This document shows positions 1-6,799 of a stretch of 19,860 bases of DNA, in pieces; the stretch's first letter is position 1; every line of letters begins with the position of its first letter. The notes below the pieces were generated by a model. The model worked only from the letters and a program-made list of their open reading frames with translations. It did not search any database and was not told the DNA's origin. Where the stretch lies: positions 1 through 19,860 of the forward strand of contig JAYSPY010000100.1 of the NCBI GenBank assembly GCA_043721855.1, read 5' to 3'. This DNA comes from JACMNW01 sp043721855. GTDB taxonomy: Bacteria > Pseudomonadota > Alphaproteobacteria > Rhodobacterales > Rhodobacteraceae. A program made the translations under genes and the position numbers.

Positions 1-87
1 CGGAGAGACAGGGATTCGAACCCTGGGTCGGCGCAAACCGACAACGGTTTTCGAGACCGCCGCATTCGACCACTCTGCCACCTCTCC
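1..87 (-). tRNA. tRNA-Ser (anticodon CGA)
   Basis: Read on the minus strand, the sequence folds as a class II tRNA. A 7-bp acceptor stem starts GGAGAGG and pairs with the 3' end. The anticodon loop CTCGAAA gives anticodon CGA, which reads the serine codon UCG. A long variable arm (GTTGTCGG...CCGAC) and the T-arm GGGTTCGAATCCC follow. The long variable arm and G discriminator base are typical of tRNA-Ser. The gene ends exactly at the window edge, so whether CCA is encoded cannot be seen. Confidence 0.95.
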
Positions 88-107
88 GCGGTAGGGATCG
101 TGGCGGG

Positions 108-136
108 GATTTAGCTGGGTCAGACGGGGCTTGCAA
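108..136 (-). promoter_or_regulatory. Candidate promoter of the tRNA-Ser gene
   Basis: On the minus strand, TTGCAA (131-136) is followed after 17 bp by TAAATC (108-113). The predicted transcription start is roughly 14 nt before the tRNA 5' end. Spacing and position fit a sigma-70 type promoter, but the -10 match is only partial. Confidence 0.35.
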
Positions 137-274
137 CCCTGAAATCCGGGTGCGATGCGACGTCAGATTCTGCGGGCGGCAAGGCCCGTTCACCAAAGCG
201 TGGCTTGGCGTGACTTGGCAACGCGCATCCGCGGCGATAGGTTACGGTAACTTCGGTGTTTGAAAGTGGTCTTC

Positions 275-1174
275 ATGACTTTGCGCGCTGTCTTTGGCAT
301 TTTTCTTATTGGGTTTGGGGCCGGGCCTGCCTTTGCTGAAAGGCCGGTTCAACATGCGTTCGGGGACGCGGTTCTGCGGGTAGAGGCGATCGTGCCCTCG
401 GTCGCTACGACGCGGGTGTTGCAGTTGTCGTCAACCTTGCAGATCGGGGGCGTCTTGTCGGTGATGCGGGCCGAGGGGGCTGATTACGGCAAGACCCTTG
501 AAGACGAGATGTTTCCCGGCAAGGGTGGCGTCGCCTGGAAGGCGATCGTGGACGGCATCTATGATGAAACCGCCATGAAAGGGCTTTTTGACAAGGCGCT
601 GGTTGCGGAACTTGCTGCTGCTGATCCGGCGATGCTGGAAGTTGTTGAAGATTTCTTTGGGTCGGACCGGGGCCAGCGCATCTTGTCCCTTGAGATCGAG
701 GCGCGCCGGACTTTGCTGGACCCTGATGCTGAAGCCGCGGCGAAAGTGCATGTTGAAGACCTGACTGCCAAGGATGACCCTCGGATGAACCTGATCCGTA
801 AATTTGTCGAAACCAATGATCTGATCGAGATGAATGTCGCGGGGGCGTTGAATGCAAATCTGGCATTCTTTAAGGGTATGGCGGCCTCCGGGGGCTTCGA
901 TGGCGGTATGACAGAGGATCAGATGTTGCAAAACGTCTGGTCGCAGGAATCAGCAATACGGGGCGAGACAGAAACCTGGATATATCCGTATCTGGCGGTG
1001 GCCTATCAGCCGCTGTCGGATGATGACATGCAGGCTTATCTGGCATTTTCCAAACTGGACGAAGGCAAAGTTCTAAATGCGGCAGTGTTTGCGGCGTTTA
1101 ATGTGCTGTTTGTCGATATATCCGACAGACTTGGGCGTGCTGCCGCCAAGCAGATGCACGGCGAAGATATTTAA
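275..1174 (+). CDS. Exported DUF2059 domain protein
   Basis: This 299-residue protein begins with a signal peptide: MTLR, a hydrophobic core, then GPAFA|ERP as the likely cleavage site, so it should be periplasmic. The remainder resembles the DUF2059 proteins of Rhodobacterales. It is largely helical, with the family-like stretches DFFGSDRGQRILSLEIEAR (mid-protein), FVETNDLIEMNVAGALN, and YQPLSDDDMQAYLAF near the C-terminus. The molecular role of DUF2059 is unknown. In-frame TTG (260) and GTG (266) codons could add up to five residues; I chose the ATG at 275 because it gives a compact signal peptide, although no strong Shine-Dalgarno sequence is present for any of the three. No terminator is visible downstream. 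It appears to be a single-gene unit between the divergent tRNA and the rplU region. Confidence 0.85.
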   Translation: MTLRAVFGIFLIGFGAGPAFAERPVQHAFGDAVLRVEAIVPSVATTRVLQLSSTLQIGGVLSVMRAEGADYGKTLEDEMFPGKGGVAWKAIVDGIYDETAMKGLFDKALVAELAAADPAMLEVVEDFFGSDRGQRILSLEIEARRTLLDPDAEAAAKVHVEDLTAKDDPRMNLIRKFVETNDLIEMNVAGALNANLAFFKGMAASGGFDGGMTEDQMLQNVWSQESAIRGETETWIYPYLAVAYQPLSDDDMQAYLAFSKLDEGKVLNAAVFAAFNVLFVDISDRLGRAAAKQMHGEDI

Positions 1175-1285
1175 AGGCCCGCGCGACCCGCGTTTAGCCG
1201 CCACAGCTGCCTTGCCAAAGTGCTAGATGCGCCGATATGAGGCTCGCCGGTCAATCTGCCCGGCGCGGCGACTTATGCGAATGTG

Positions 1286-1299
1286 GCTGTCGCGACAGC
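1286..1299. repeat. Perfect 14-bp palindrome
   Basis: GCTGTCGCGACAGC is its own reverse complement. It lies in the gene-free stretch 1175-1647 and could be a binding site for a dimeric regulator. No adjacent gene or promoter ties it to a function. Confidence 0.6.
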
Positions 1300-1311
1300 A
1301 AGCAAAATAAT

Positions 1312-1347
1312 AAAGACTGGCACAAAGACTGGCACAAAGACTGGCAC
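1312..1347. repeat. Three tandem copies of a 12-bp unit
   Basis: AAAGACTGGCAC occurs three times head to tail with no mismatches, preceded by an A/T-rich run. The length is a multiple of three, but the minus-strand reading frame across it is low-complexity and has no other sign of coding. The remainder of 1175-1430 shows no gene that I can support. Confidence 0.9.
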
Positions 1348-1482
1348 AAGGCGCGCTTGGTTTCTGGTTAGGGGCTGCTTCTTTGCGCGGGCAGGCAGCG
1401 CATCTAAGTAAAACCGCAAGCCACAAAATAATGCGTGTATGAAATTGGCGATGACGAGCCGCGTGATCAGTCAGTAGTCGTC

Positions 1483-1511
1483 TTGACAGGCAATCCCCGC
1501 TCCCTCATAAG
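1483..1511 (+). promoter_or_regulatory. Probable promoter of rplU-rpmA
   Basis: TTGACA (1483-1488) is a perfect consensus -35 box. A 17-bp spacer leads to CATAAG (1506-1511), which matches four of six consensus -10 positions. It is the only strong promoter-like pair upstream of rplU and predicts a start near 1518, giving a leader of about 130 nt. Confidence 0.6.
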
Positions 1512-1513
1512 TG

Positions 1514-1613
1514 CGCATCTTGGCGGGATGCGAATCCCGTCTTGTCAATTTGAATACCGCCCAAAAGGGCGCGTTGTCCGAGGCGGGGAAACCCGGAACA
1601 CCTGCAAATCAGG
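1514..1613 (+). promoter_or_regulatory. Hairpin-rich leader of rplU-rpmA
   Basis: Several short stems lie between the promoter and rplU: CGCATC/GATGCG (1514-1519 with 1527-1532), CGGGAT/ATCCCG (1524-1529 with 1534-1539), CGCCC/GGGCG (1558-1562 with 1567-1571), CGGG-GAAA-CCCG (1584-1595, a GNRA tetraloop), and CCTG/CAGG (1601-1604 with 1610-1613). The first two share bases and cannot form together. Ribosomal protein operons are often autoregulated through such leaders. That role here is an inference. Confidence 0.4.
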
Positions 1614-1647
1614 GGCCACAGGATGCGGAGCATGAAAAGGAAAGACG

Positions 1648-2103
1648 ATGTACGCGGTCCTGAAGACAGGCGGCAAGCAATACAAAGTGCAGGCGGGTGA
1701 CGTTTTGCGTTTGGAAAAGCTGGCTTGCGTTGCTGGAGACAAAATCCAGTTCAATGAAATTTTGATGGTTGGCGGCGAGACCGTAACCATCGGCGCGCCC
1801 TTTGTGGCAGGTGCTGCGGTGCAAGCCGAAGTGATCGAACAGATCAAGGGTGAAAAGGTCATCCACTACGTCAAGCGCCGCCGGAAGCATTCGTCGCAGC
1901 GCACCAAGGGCCACCGCCAGCACCTGACGCTGGTGCGGGTGACCGAAGTGCTGGCCGATGGTGCCGCCAAAACTGGCGTGACCGAAGCTGTTGGCACGCA
2001 GATTGCGCGCCGCGCGGCCCACAACACCACCGCGGCCTCCGTAGCCGTGGAAGCCCCTGCAAAACCAAAGCGCGCTGCCAAAGCCGCTGCTGCAAAGGAG
2101 TAA
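1648..2103 (+). CDS. rplU: 50S ribosomal protein L21
   Basis: L21 binds 23S rRNA in the large ribosomal subunit. The protein opens with the family signature YAVLKTGGKQYKVQAGD, and the middle carries the conserved basic stretch YVKRRRKHSSQRTKGHRQ (about residues 73-90) that contacts rRNA. At 151 residues it is longer than the roughly 100-residue bacterial core because of a C-terminal tail rich in alanine and lysine (KPKRAAKAAAAKE at the end), as seen in other alphaproteobacteria. The start is supported by AAAGGAAAG a few bases upstream. rpmA follows after 6 bp, the usual L21-L27 operon, driven by the promoter at 1483-1511. Confidence 0.98.
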   Translation: MYAVLKTGGKQYKVQAGDVLRLEKLACVAGDKIQFNEILMVGGETVTIGAPFVAGAAVQAEVIEQIKGEKVIHYVKRRRKHSSQRTKGHRQHLTLVRVTEVLADGAAKTGVTEAVGTQIARRAAHNTTAASVAVEAPAKPKRAAKAAAAKE

Positions 2104-2109
2104 TCCCCC

Positions 2110-2379
2110 ATGGCACACAAAAAAGCAGGCGGTTCATCCCGCAACGGCCGCGACTCGGCTGGACGGCGACTGGGCGTGAAACTGTTCGGCGGCCAAGCGG
2201 CCATTCCAGGCAACATCATCGTGCGCCAGCGCGGCACCACATGGTTTCCGGGTGATGGCGTGGGCATGGGCACCGACCATACGATTTTTGCCAAGGTTGA
2301 AGGGCATGTAACCTTCAAGAAAGGGATGAAGGGGCGCACCTTTATTTCCGTCCTGCCAGCCCTGAAAGCCGCTGAATAA
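2110..2379 (+). CDS. rpmA: 50S ribosomal protein L27
   Basis: L27 sits near the peptidyl-transferase centre of the large subunit. The 89-residue protein starts MAHKKAGGSSRNGRDSAGRR, the flexible N-terminal arm that reaches the active site, followed by the conserved GVKLFGGQAAIPGNIIVRQRGT. The length is normal. There is no extra N-terminal segment of the type cleaved in Firmicutes. The start codon comes 6 bp after the rplU stop, with a purine-rich AAAGGAG overlapping the rplU stop codon as ribosome-binding site. A hairpin terminator follows, so rplU-rpmA looks like a two-gene transcript. Confidence 0.98.
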   Translation: MAHKKAGGSSRNGRDSAGRRLGVKLFGGQAAIPGNIIVRQRGTTWFPGDGVGMGTDHTIFAKVEGHVTFKKGMKGRTFISVLPALKAAE

Positions 2380-2387
2380 GCCGAACC

Positions 2388-2442
2388 GTTACATTCAACA
2401 TGTAACAAAGGGATCGGCCGAGCGGCCGGTCCTTTCGCTTTT
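2388..2442 (+). terminator. Double hairpin terminator after rpmA
   Basis: Two hairpins are adjacent. The first is GTTACAT-TCAAC-ATGTAAC (2388-2406), a 7-bp perfect stem. The second pairs 2407-2420 with 2423-2435 (AAAGG...CGGCCG against CGGCCG...CCTTT, with one bulge) and is followed by CGCTTTT, as expected for intrinsic termination. Confidence 0.75.
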
Positions 2443-2574
2443 AGGGCCGGATCGATTTGCACCAAGGTTGAAGACAGGCTGCTGCATCGCCATTTCGGTG
2501 ACGCAGCTAAACCAAAGAAATGCCACCCCGATGTGTCAATCGCACATCAGGACCGCGAATTGAGTGAGACCGCC

Positions 2575-3120
2575 ATGACCCTGCATGTGCCTGCTACGAT
2601 CCTTGACGGCCAGATTGCCGCCGGCCGGCTGGTGCTGCGCCCGGCGCGGCTGTCAGATACCGGGCTTTTTGCCATGTATGCCGGTGACGCACGCGTGGCC
2701 GAAGGCACGCAGTCGATCCCGCACCCTTTGCCGCCCGGCGCTGCCGAGGCATTTGTTGCGCGTGCCATGGTGCACGGCGTGGACGAGGATATCTGGGTCA
2801 TGGATGGCACCGCATCGGGCTTGGCAGAAGTGATGGGTGTCATCTCGCTGAAGCGGATGGACAGGGGGCAATCGGAAGTTGGCTATTGGGTTGCCCCTGC
2901 GTTTTGGCATCTGGGCTTTGCGTCCGAAGCTGTGCGCGGTCTGGTGGCGGCCAACCCGCAAAAGAACCGCACCGTCTTTGCCGAAGTGTTTCAAGACAAC
3001 CCACGTTCGGGGCAGGTGCTGACCAATGCCGGTTTCAAGTATCTGGGTGATGCGGAATCGTTTTCTGTGGCGCGCAATGCGCGGGTGCCGACCTGGACCT
3101 ACACGCTGAAGCTGGACTGA
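2575..3120 (+). CDS. GNAT family N-acetyltransferase (RimJ/RimL type)
   Basis: The protein (181 residues from the ATG at 2575) has the layout of RimJ/RimL-type acetyltransferases that transfer acetyl from acetyl-CoA. Features include GRLVLRPARLSDTGLFAMYAGD near the start, GVISLKRMDRGQSEVGYWVAPAFWHLGFASEAVRGLV in the acetyl-CoA binding core, and NPRSGQVLTNAGFKYLGD near the end. The substrate is not predictable. An in-frame GTG at 2533 would add 14 residues. I prefer 2575 because GAGTGAG lies about 6 bp upstream and the extension is not family-like. A GNAT gene in this position beside rpmA and obgE is, as I recall, common in Rhodobacterales. Confidence 0.88.
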   Translation: MTLHVPATILDGQIAAGRLVLRPARLSDTGLFAMYAGDARVAEGTQSIPHPLPPGAAEAFVARAMVHGVDEDIWVMDGTASGLAEVMGVISLKRMDRGQSEVGYWVAPAFWHLGFASEAVRGLVAANPQKNRTVFAEVFQDNPRSGQVLTNAGFKYLGDAESFSVARNARVPTWTYTLKLD

Positions 3121-3236
3121 ACAGGGCAGGCTAATCTTGTTGCTTTCCCGCGTTTAGCGCCAGACGACCAGCACCGCTTGAGCCGGGGCGCTGCTTCCTG
3201 TATCGGCTGACCACATCCGTTTGAAAGCTGCCGCAC

Positions 3237-4259
3237 ATGAAATTCCTTGATCTTAGCAAAGTTTATATCCGCTCGGGCGGCGGTGGGGCGGGCTGCGTGT
3301 CGTTCCGGCGCGAGAAATTCATAGAATTTGGCGGTCCCGATGGCGGGGATGGCGGCGGTGGCGGGTCCGTTTATGCCGAGGCCGTTGAAGGGCTGAACAC
3401 GCTGATTGATTTTCGCTATCAACAGCATTTCTTTGCCAAATCGGGCCAGCCTGGCATGGGTGCCCAGCGCACCGGGAAAACGTCAGAGGACGTGATCTTG
3501 CGCGTGCCGCTGGGCACCGAAATTCTGGATGAAGACGAGGAAACCGTGATCGCCGATCTTGTGACCGTGGGCCAGCGCGTGCAATTGGCGCGCGGCGGTA
3601 ACGGCGGCTGGGGCAATCTTGCGTTCAAATCATCGACCAACCGGTCGCCAACGCGCGCAAATCCGGGGCAGGAGGGTGTCGAGCGTACCATATGGCTGCG
3701 CCTCAAGCTGATTGCCGATGCGGGGTTGGTGGGGCTGCCCAATGCCGGAAAATCGACGTTTCTGGCGGCCGTATCGAACGCGCGTCCCAAGATTGCCGAT
3801 TATCCGTTTACAACACTTGTGCCGAACCTTGGCGTGGTTGGTGTCGACGGCGCGGAATTCGTGATGGCCGATATTCCGGGGCTTATTGAAGGCGCATCCG
3901 AGGGGCGCGGTTTGGGGATGCAGTTTCTGGCGCATGTGGAGCGCTGCAAGGTGCTTTTGCATCTGGTGGATGGCACATCGTCCACCATCACCAAGGATTA
4001 CCGCACGATTGTTACGGAACTTGAGGCTTATGCCGAAGAATTGGGTGATAAGGCCCGTGTTGTGGCTTTGAACAAATGCGACGCACTGGATGCAAAAACC
4101 ATCACGACGCGCCGCAAAGCACTGGAAAAAGCGTCGGGTGGGCCGGTGCATGTGATCTCGGGCGTGGCTGGCATGGGTTTGACGGACGTGCTGCGCGTGC
4201 TGTATGCGCAGATCAAGTTTGAGGCCCCTGTCGTGGATGACACGCCATGGCAGCCATAG
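3237..4259 (+). CDS. obgE: GTPase Obg (CgtA)
   Basis: Obg is an essential GTPase that associates with the 50S subunit and affects ribosome assembly and stress responses. The 340-residue protein shows the glycine-rich Obg fold (about residues 1-158, with SGGGGAGCVSFRREKF and GGPDGGDGGGGGSV). The G domain follows: G1 GLPNAGKS (166-173), the switch region DYPFTTLVPNLG (188-199), G3 DIPG (212-215), G4 NKCD (279-282) and a G5-like SGVAG (308-312). It has no long C-terminal extension. No clear Shine-Dalgarno sequence precedes the ATG. Its last 13 bp overlap the start of proB, suggesting co-translation; the L21-L27-Obg neighbourhood is widely conserved in bacteria. Confidence 0.97.
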   Translation: MKFLDLSKVYIRSGGGGAGCVSFRREKFIEFGGPDGGDGGGGGSVYAEAVEGLNTLIDFRYQQHFFAKSGQPGMGAQRTGKTSEDVILRVPLGTEILDEDEETVIADLVTVGQRVQLARGGNGGWGNLAFKSSTNRSPTRANPGQEGVERTIWLRLKLIADAGLVGLPNAGKSTFLAAVSNARPKIADYPFTTLVPNLGVVGVDGAEFVMADIPGLIEGASEGRGLGMQFLAHVERCKVLLHLVDGTSSTITKDYRTIVTELEAYAEELGDKARVVALNKCDALDAKTITTRRKALEKASGGPVHVISGVAGMGLTDVLRVLYAQIKFEAPVVDDTPWQP

Positions 4260-5374
4260 CGCCATTGGCGGCCCCCGATGTGCGGGTTGCAAAACGGTTG
4301 GTCGTGAAAATCGGCTCGGCGCTGTTGGTTGATCAAACTACCGGCCTGAAACTGGATTGGTTGCGTGCACTTGCCGAAGATGTCGCCGAGGCGCGCGGTC
4401 GGGGCGCGGATGTCGTCATTGTATCCTCCGGATCCATAGCCCTGGGCCGTAAGGTGTTGGGCCTGCCGGATGGTCCTTTGCCACTGGAGCAAAGTCAGGC
4501 AGCAGCGGCAGTTGGCCAAATCAGGTTGGCGCAGGCTTATGAAGCGGTGCTGGCGCCGCACGGCATCATCACCGGCCAAGTTTTGGTGACGCTTGAAGAT
4601 ACCACGGATCGGCGGCGCTATCTGAATTCGCGCGCCACAATGGAAACTTTGCTGGGCCTTGGCGTGGTGCCAATTGTTAATGAAAACGATACAGTCGCCA
4701 CCGATGAGATCAGATTTGGCGATAATGACCGGCTTGCCGCGCAAATCGCAGTGACGGTTGGGGCGGATCAACTGATTTTGCTGTCGGATGTGGATGGATT
4801 CTATTCGGCCAATCCGAAGGAAGACGCGTCGGCACAGCGGTTTGATCTGGTGCAGGCAATTACCCCCGCGATTGAGGCTATGGCAGGTGATCCGATATCG
4901 GCCATGTCAAAGGGCGGCATGAAGACAAAAATTCTTGCCGCAAAGACCGCCGTGGCGGGCGGCTGCGCAATGGCGATCATGGAAGGCTCTGTCCTGCGGC
5001 CTTTGTCTGCACTTGCCAATGGTGCAAGCCGGACGTGGTTTGTGGCGCAAGGCGATCCGCAGGCAGCGCGCAAACGCTGGATTAATGCGATGAAGACGCG
5101 TGGCGAAGTGCGGCTGGATGCCGGGGCTGTGCGGGCGCTGGGACAGGGTAAATCGTTGCTGCCAGCCGGGGTTGTGTCTGCATCGGGCAATTTTGGCCGC
5201 GGCGATCCGGTGTCGATTGTGGGGCCGGCAGGCGAGATTTTGGGCAAGGGGTTGGTGCGCTATACGGTGGTTGAGGCAAGCGCGATTGCCGGGCATCGGT
5301 CGGGTGAGATCGAGGCGATTTTGGGCTATGCAGGTCGGGCGGCGTTAATTCACCGTGATGATATGGTGGTTTGA
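4247..5374 (+). CDS. proB: Glutamate 5-kinase
   Basis: ProB phosphorylates L-glutamate with ATP in the first step of proline synthesis. The 375-residue protein has an amino-acid kinase domain (residues about 16-270) with the phosphate-binding KIGSALL (21-27), VSSGSIALG (59-67), the substrate loop NENDTV (145-150), LLSDVDGFY (178-186) and SKGGMKTK (221-228). A C-terminal PUA domain (about 283-375, beginning RGEVRLDAGAVRALGQGKSLL) is present as in most proteobacterial ProB. It starts within the last 13 bp of obgE. Proline feedback inhibition through the kinase domain is known for the family. proA follows after a 160-bp gap full of hairpins. Confidence 0.97.
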   Translation: MAAIAPLAAPDVRVAKRLVVKIGSALLVDQTTGLKLDWLRALAEDVAEARGRGADVVIVSSGSIALGRKVLGLPDGPLPLEQSQAAAAVGQIRLAQAYEAVLAPHGIITGQVLVTLEDTTDRRRYLNSRATMETLLGLGVVPIVNENDTVATDEIRFGDNDRLAAQIAVTVGADQLILLSDVDGFYSANPKEDASAQRFDLVQAITPAIEAMAGDPISAMSKGGMKTKILAAKTAVAGGCAMAIMEGSVLRPLSALANGASRTWFVAQGDPQAARKRWINAMKTRGEVRLDAGAVRALGQGKSLLPAGVVSASGNFGRGDPVSIVGPAGEILGKGLVRYTVVEASAIAGHRSGEIEAILGYAGRAALIHRDDMVV

Positions 5375-5382
5375 GGGAAGGC

Positions 5383-5461
5383 GAATTCTTTCAAGAATTC
5401 GGGAAAGAATTTTGAGAAAATTCTTACGCGGAATTTTTGAAATTCCGACCTGATCGGTCGG
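5383..5461 (+). repeat. Four consecutive hairpins between proB and proA
   Basis: Within 79 bp there are four near back-to-back inverted repeats: GAATTCTT/AAGAATTC (5383-5400, loop 2), AAGAATTTT/AAAATTCTT (5405-5425, loop 3), CGGAATTT/AAATTCCG (5429-5447, loop 3) and CCGACC/GGTCGG (5445-5461, loop 5). All stems are perfect. The arms of the third and fourth overlap, and arms of the first two can cross-pair. The cluster starts 8 bp after the proB stop. It may be an attenuator, an mRNA processing or stabilising element, or a dispersed intergenic repeat. Confidence 0.85.
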
Positions 5462-5492
5462 TTGGTGGATCGTTTGGGGTCGATGTAGGTGC

Positions 5493-5510
5493 CTCCGGCG
5501 GGAGTATTTT
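5493..5510 (+). terminator. Possible terminator-like hairpin before proA
   Basis: CTCC-GGCG-GGAG (5493-5504) is followed by TATTTT. The stem is short, and the element lies only 25 bp before the proA start. It could be a weak terminator or attenuator, or part of the proA leader. I recall similar CCTCCGGCGGG-type sequences between genes in Rhodobacterales, but have not verified this. Confidence 0.3.
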
Positions 5511-5534
5511 GGCGAAAGAGAAGCGGGTTTCGGG

Positions 5535-6794
5535 ATGGCTATGCAAATCAGCGATATGATGGCTACCATAGGTGCAGCAGCACGTGCCGCCGCGTACGAA
5601 CTTGCGTATACATCGCCGGAACGCAAGTATGCCGCCCTGATCGGTGCCGCGGATGCTGTTTGGGCACGTCGTGACGTAATTTTGGATGCCAATACCGAAG
5701 ATTTGGTTTTTGGCGCCGAAAAAGGTCTGTCACCTGCCTTGATGGACCGCTTGACGTTAACGCAAGCGCGGCTTCGCGGGATTGTTGACGGCTTGCGCAT
5801 AGTCGCAGAACAGCCAGATCCGGTGGGGCGGGTGCTGGCGGATTGGACACCGCCAAATGGGTTGCGTATTCAGCGGGTTGCCACGCCATTGGGGGTTGTC
5901 GGCGTCATTTACGAATCCCGCCCGAATGTAACCGCAGATGCAGGTGCGCTGTGCCTGAAGGCGGGGAATGCGGTGATATTGCGCTGTGGGTCGGAAAGTT
6001 TTCACTCTTCAACTGCCATTCATGCCTGCATGGCCGAAGGCTTGTTGCAAGCGGGGCTGCCACAAGCCGCCATTCAGCTGGTGCCGACGCGCGACCGGGC
6101 CATGGTGTCGGCGATGTTATCGGCGGTGGACTATATTGATGTGATCGTGCCGCGCGGTGGCAAGGGCCTTGTCGGGCTGGTGCAGCGCGAAGCGCGGGTG
6201 CCGGTTTTTGCGCATCTGGAAGGGATTTGCCATGTCTATGCCGACCGTGACGCCGATCTGGAAAAAGCACGGGCTGTGGTGTTGAATTCCAAAACCCGGC
6301 GCACGGGCGTGTGTGGGTCGGCGGAGTGTTTGTTGATCGACTGGCAGTTTTACACAAAACATGGCGCGGTTCTGATCGAGGATTTGCTGCGGGCGGGCGT
6401 GCAGGTGCGCACCGAGGGAGAGTTGTTGAAGGTGCCCGGCACTGTGCAGGCCGCGCCTGAGGATTTTGGCGCTGAATTTCTGGATATGATCATTGCGGCC
6501 AAATTGGTTGACGGCGTGGACGAAGCGATTTTGCATATTCGCAGATACGGGTCAAACCACACCGAAAGCATACTGACCGAAAATGATACCACCGCCGCGC
6601 GGTTCTTTGAGCGGCTCGATAGCGCAATTTTGATGCGCAATGCCTCGACCCAGTTTGCCGATGGTGGCGAATTTGGCATGGGGGCGGAAATCGGCATTGC
6701 CACCGGCAAGATGCATGCGCGCGGGCCTGTTGGGGCAGAACAATTGACCAGTTTCAAATATCTGGTCACCGGGAACGGCACCATTCGCGCCTGA
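5535..6794 (+). CDS. proA: Glutamate-5-semialdehyde dehydrogenase (gamma-glutamyl phosphate reductase)
   Basis: ProA reduces gamma-glutamyl phosphate with NADPH to glutamate semialdehyde, the second step of proline synthesis after ProB. The 419-residue protein belongs to the aldehyde dehydrogenase superfamily. It has PLGVVGVIYESRPNVTADAG (118-137), the NAVILRCGSES nucleotide-binding stretch (145-155), DVIVPRGGKGLV, and the catalytic cysteine at residue 260 in RRTGVCGSAECLL. Near the C-terminus come GSNHTESILTEND and GAEIGIATGKMHARGPVGAEQLTSFKY, both family hallmarks. The length is normal. Separation from proB by a hairpin cluster suggests the two enzymes may not be made in equal amounts. It converges with chpT, with only 5 bp between their stops. 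Confidence 0.97.
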   Translation: MAMQISDMMATIGAAARAAAYELAYTSPERKYAALIGAADAVWARRDVILDANTEDLVFGAEKGLSPALMDRLTLTQARLRGIVDGLRIVAEQPDPVGRVLADWTPPNGLRIQRVATPLGVVGVIYESRPNVTADAGALCLKAGNAVILRCGSESFHSSTAIHACMAEGLLQAGLPQAAIQLVPTRDRAMVSAMLSAVDYIDVIVPRGGKGLVGLVQREARVPVFAHLEGICHVYADRDADLEKARAVVLNSKTRRTGVCGSAECLLIDWQFYTKHGAVLIEDLLRAGVQVRTEGELLKVPGTVQAAPEDFGAEFLDMIIAAKLVDGVDEAILHIRRYGSNHTESILTENDTTAARFFERLDSAILMRNASTQFADGGEFGMGAEIGIATGKMHARGPVGAEQLTSFKYLVTGNGTIRA

Positions 6795-6799
6795 GTGTG

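Noticed and set aside
1223..1426. Minus-strand frame with repeated CASL residues
   Set aside because: It is produced by the 12-bp tandem repeat, has no ribosome-binding site or family resemblance, and is low complexity.
2531..2563. Eleven-codon frame (MCQSHIRTAN) just before the GNAT gene as a leader peptide
   Set aside because: It contains no run of a regulatory amino acid, has no clear ribosome-binding site and no attenuator hairpin follows.
3156..3192. AGCGCC/GGCGCT inverted repeat before obgE
   Set aside because: The loop is 25 nt and the stem only 6 bp; no U-tract or alternative pairing supports a function.
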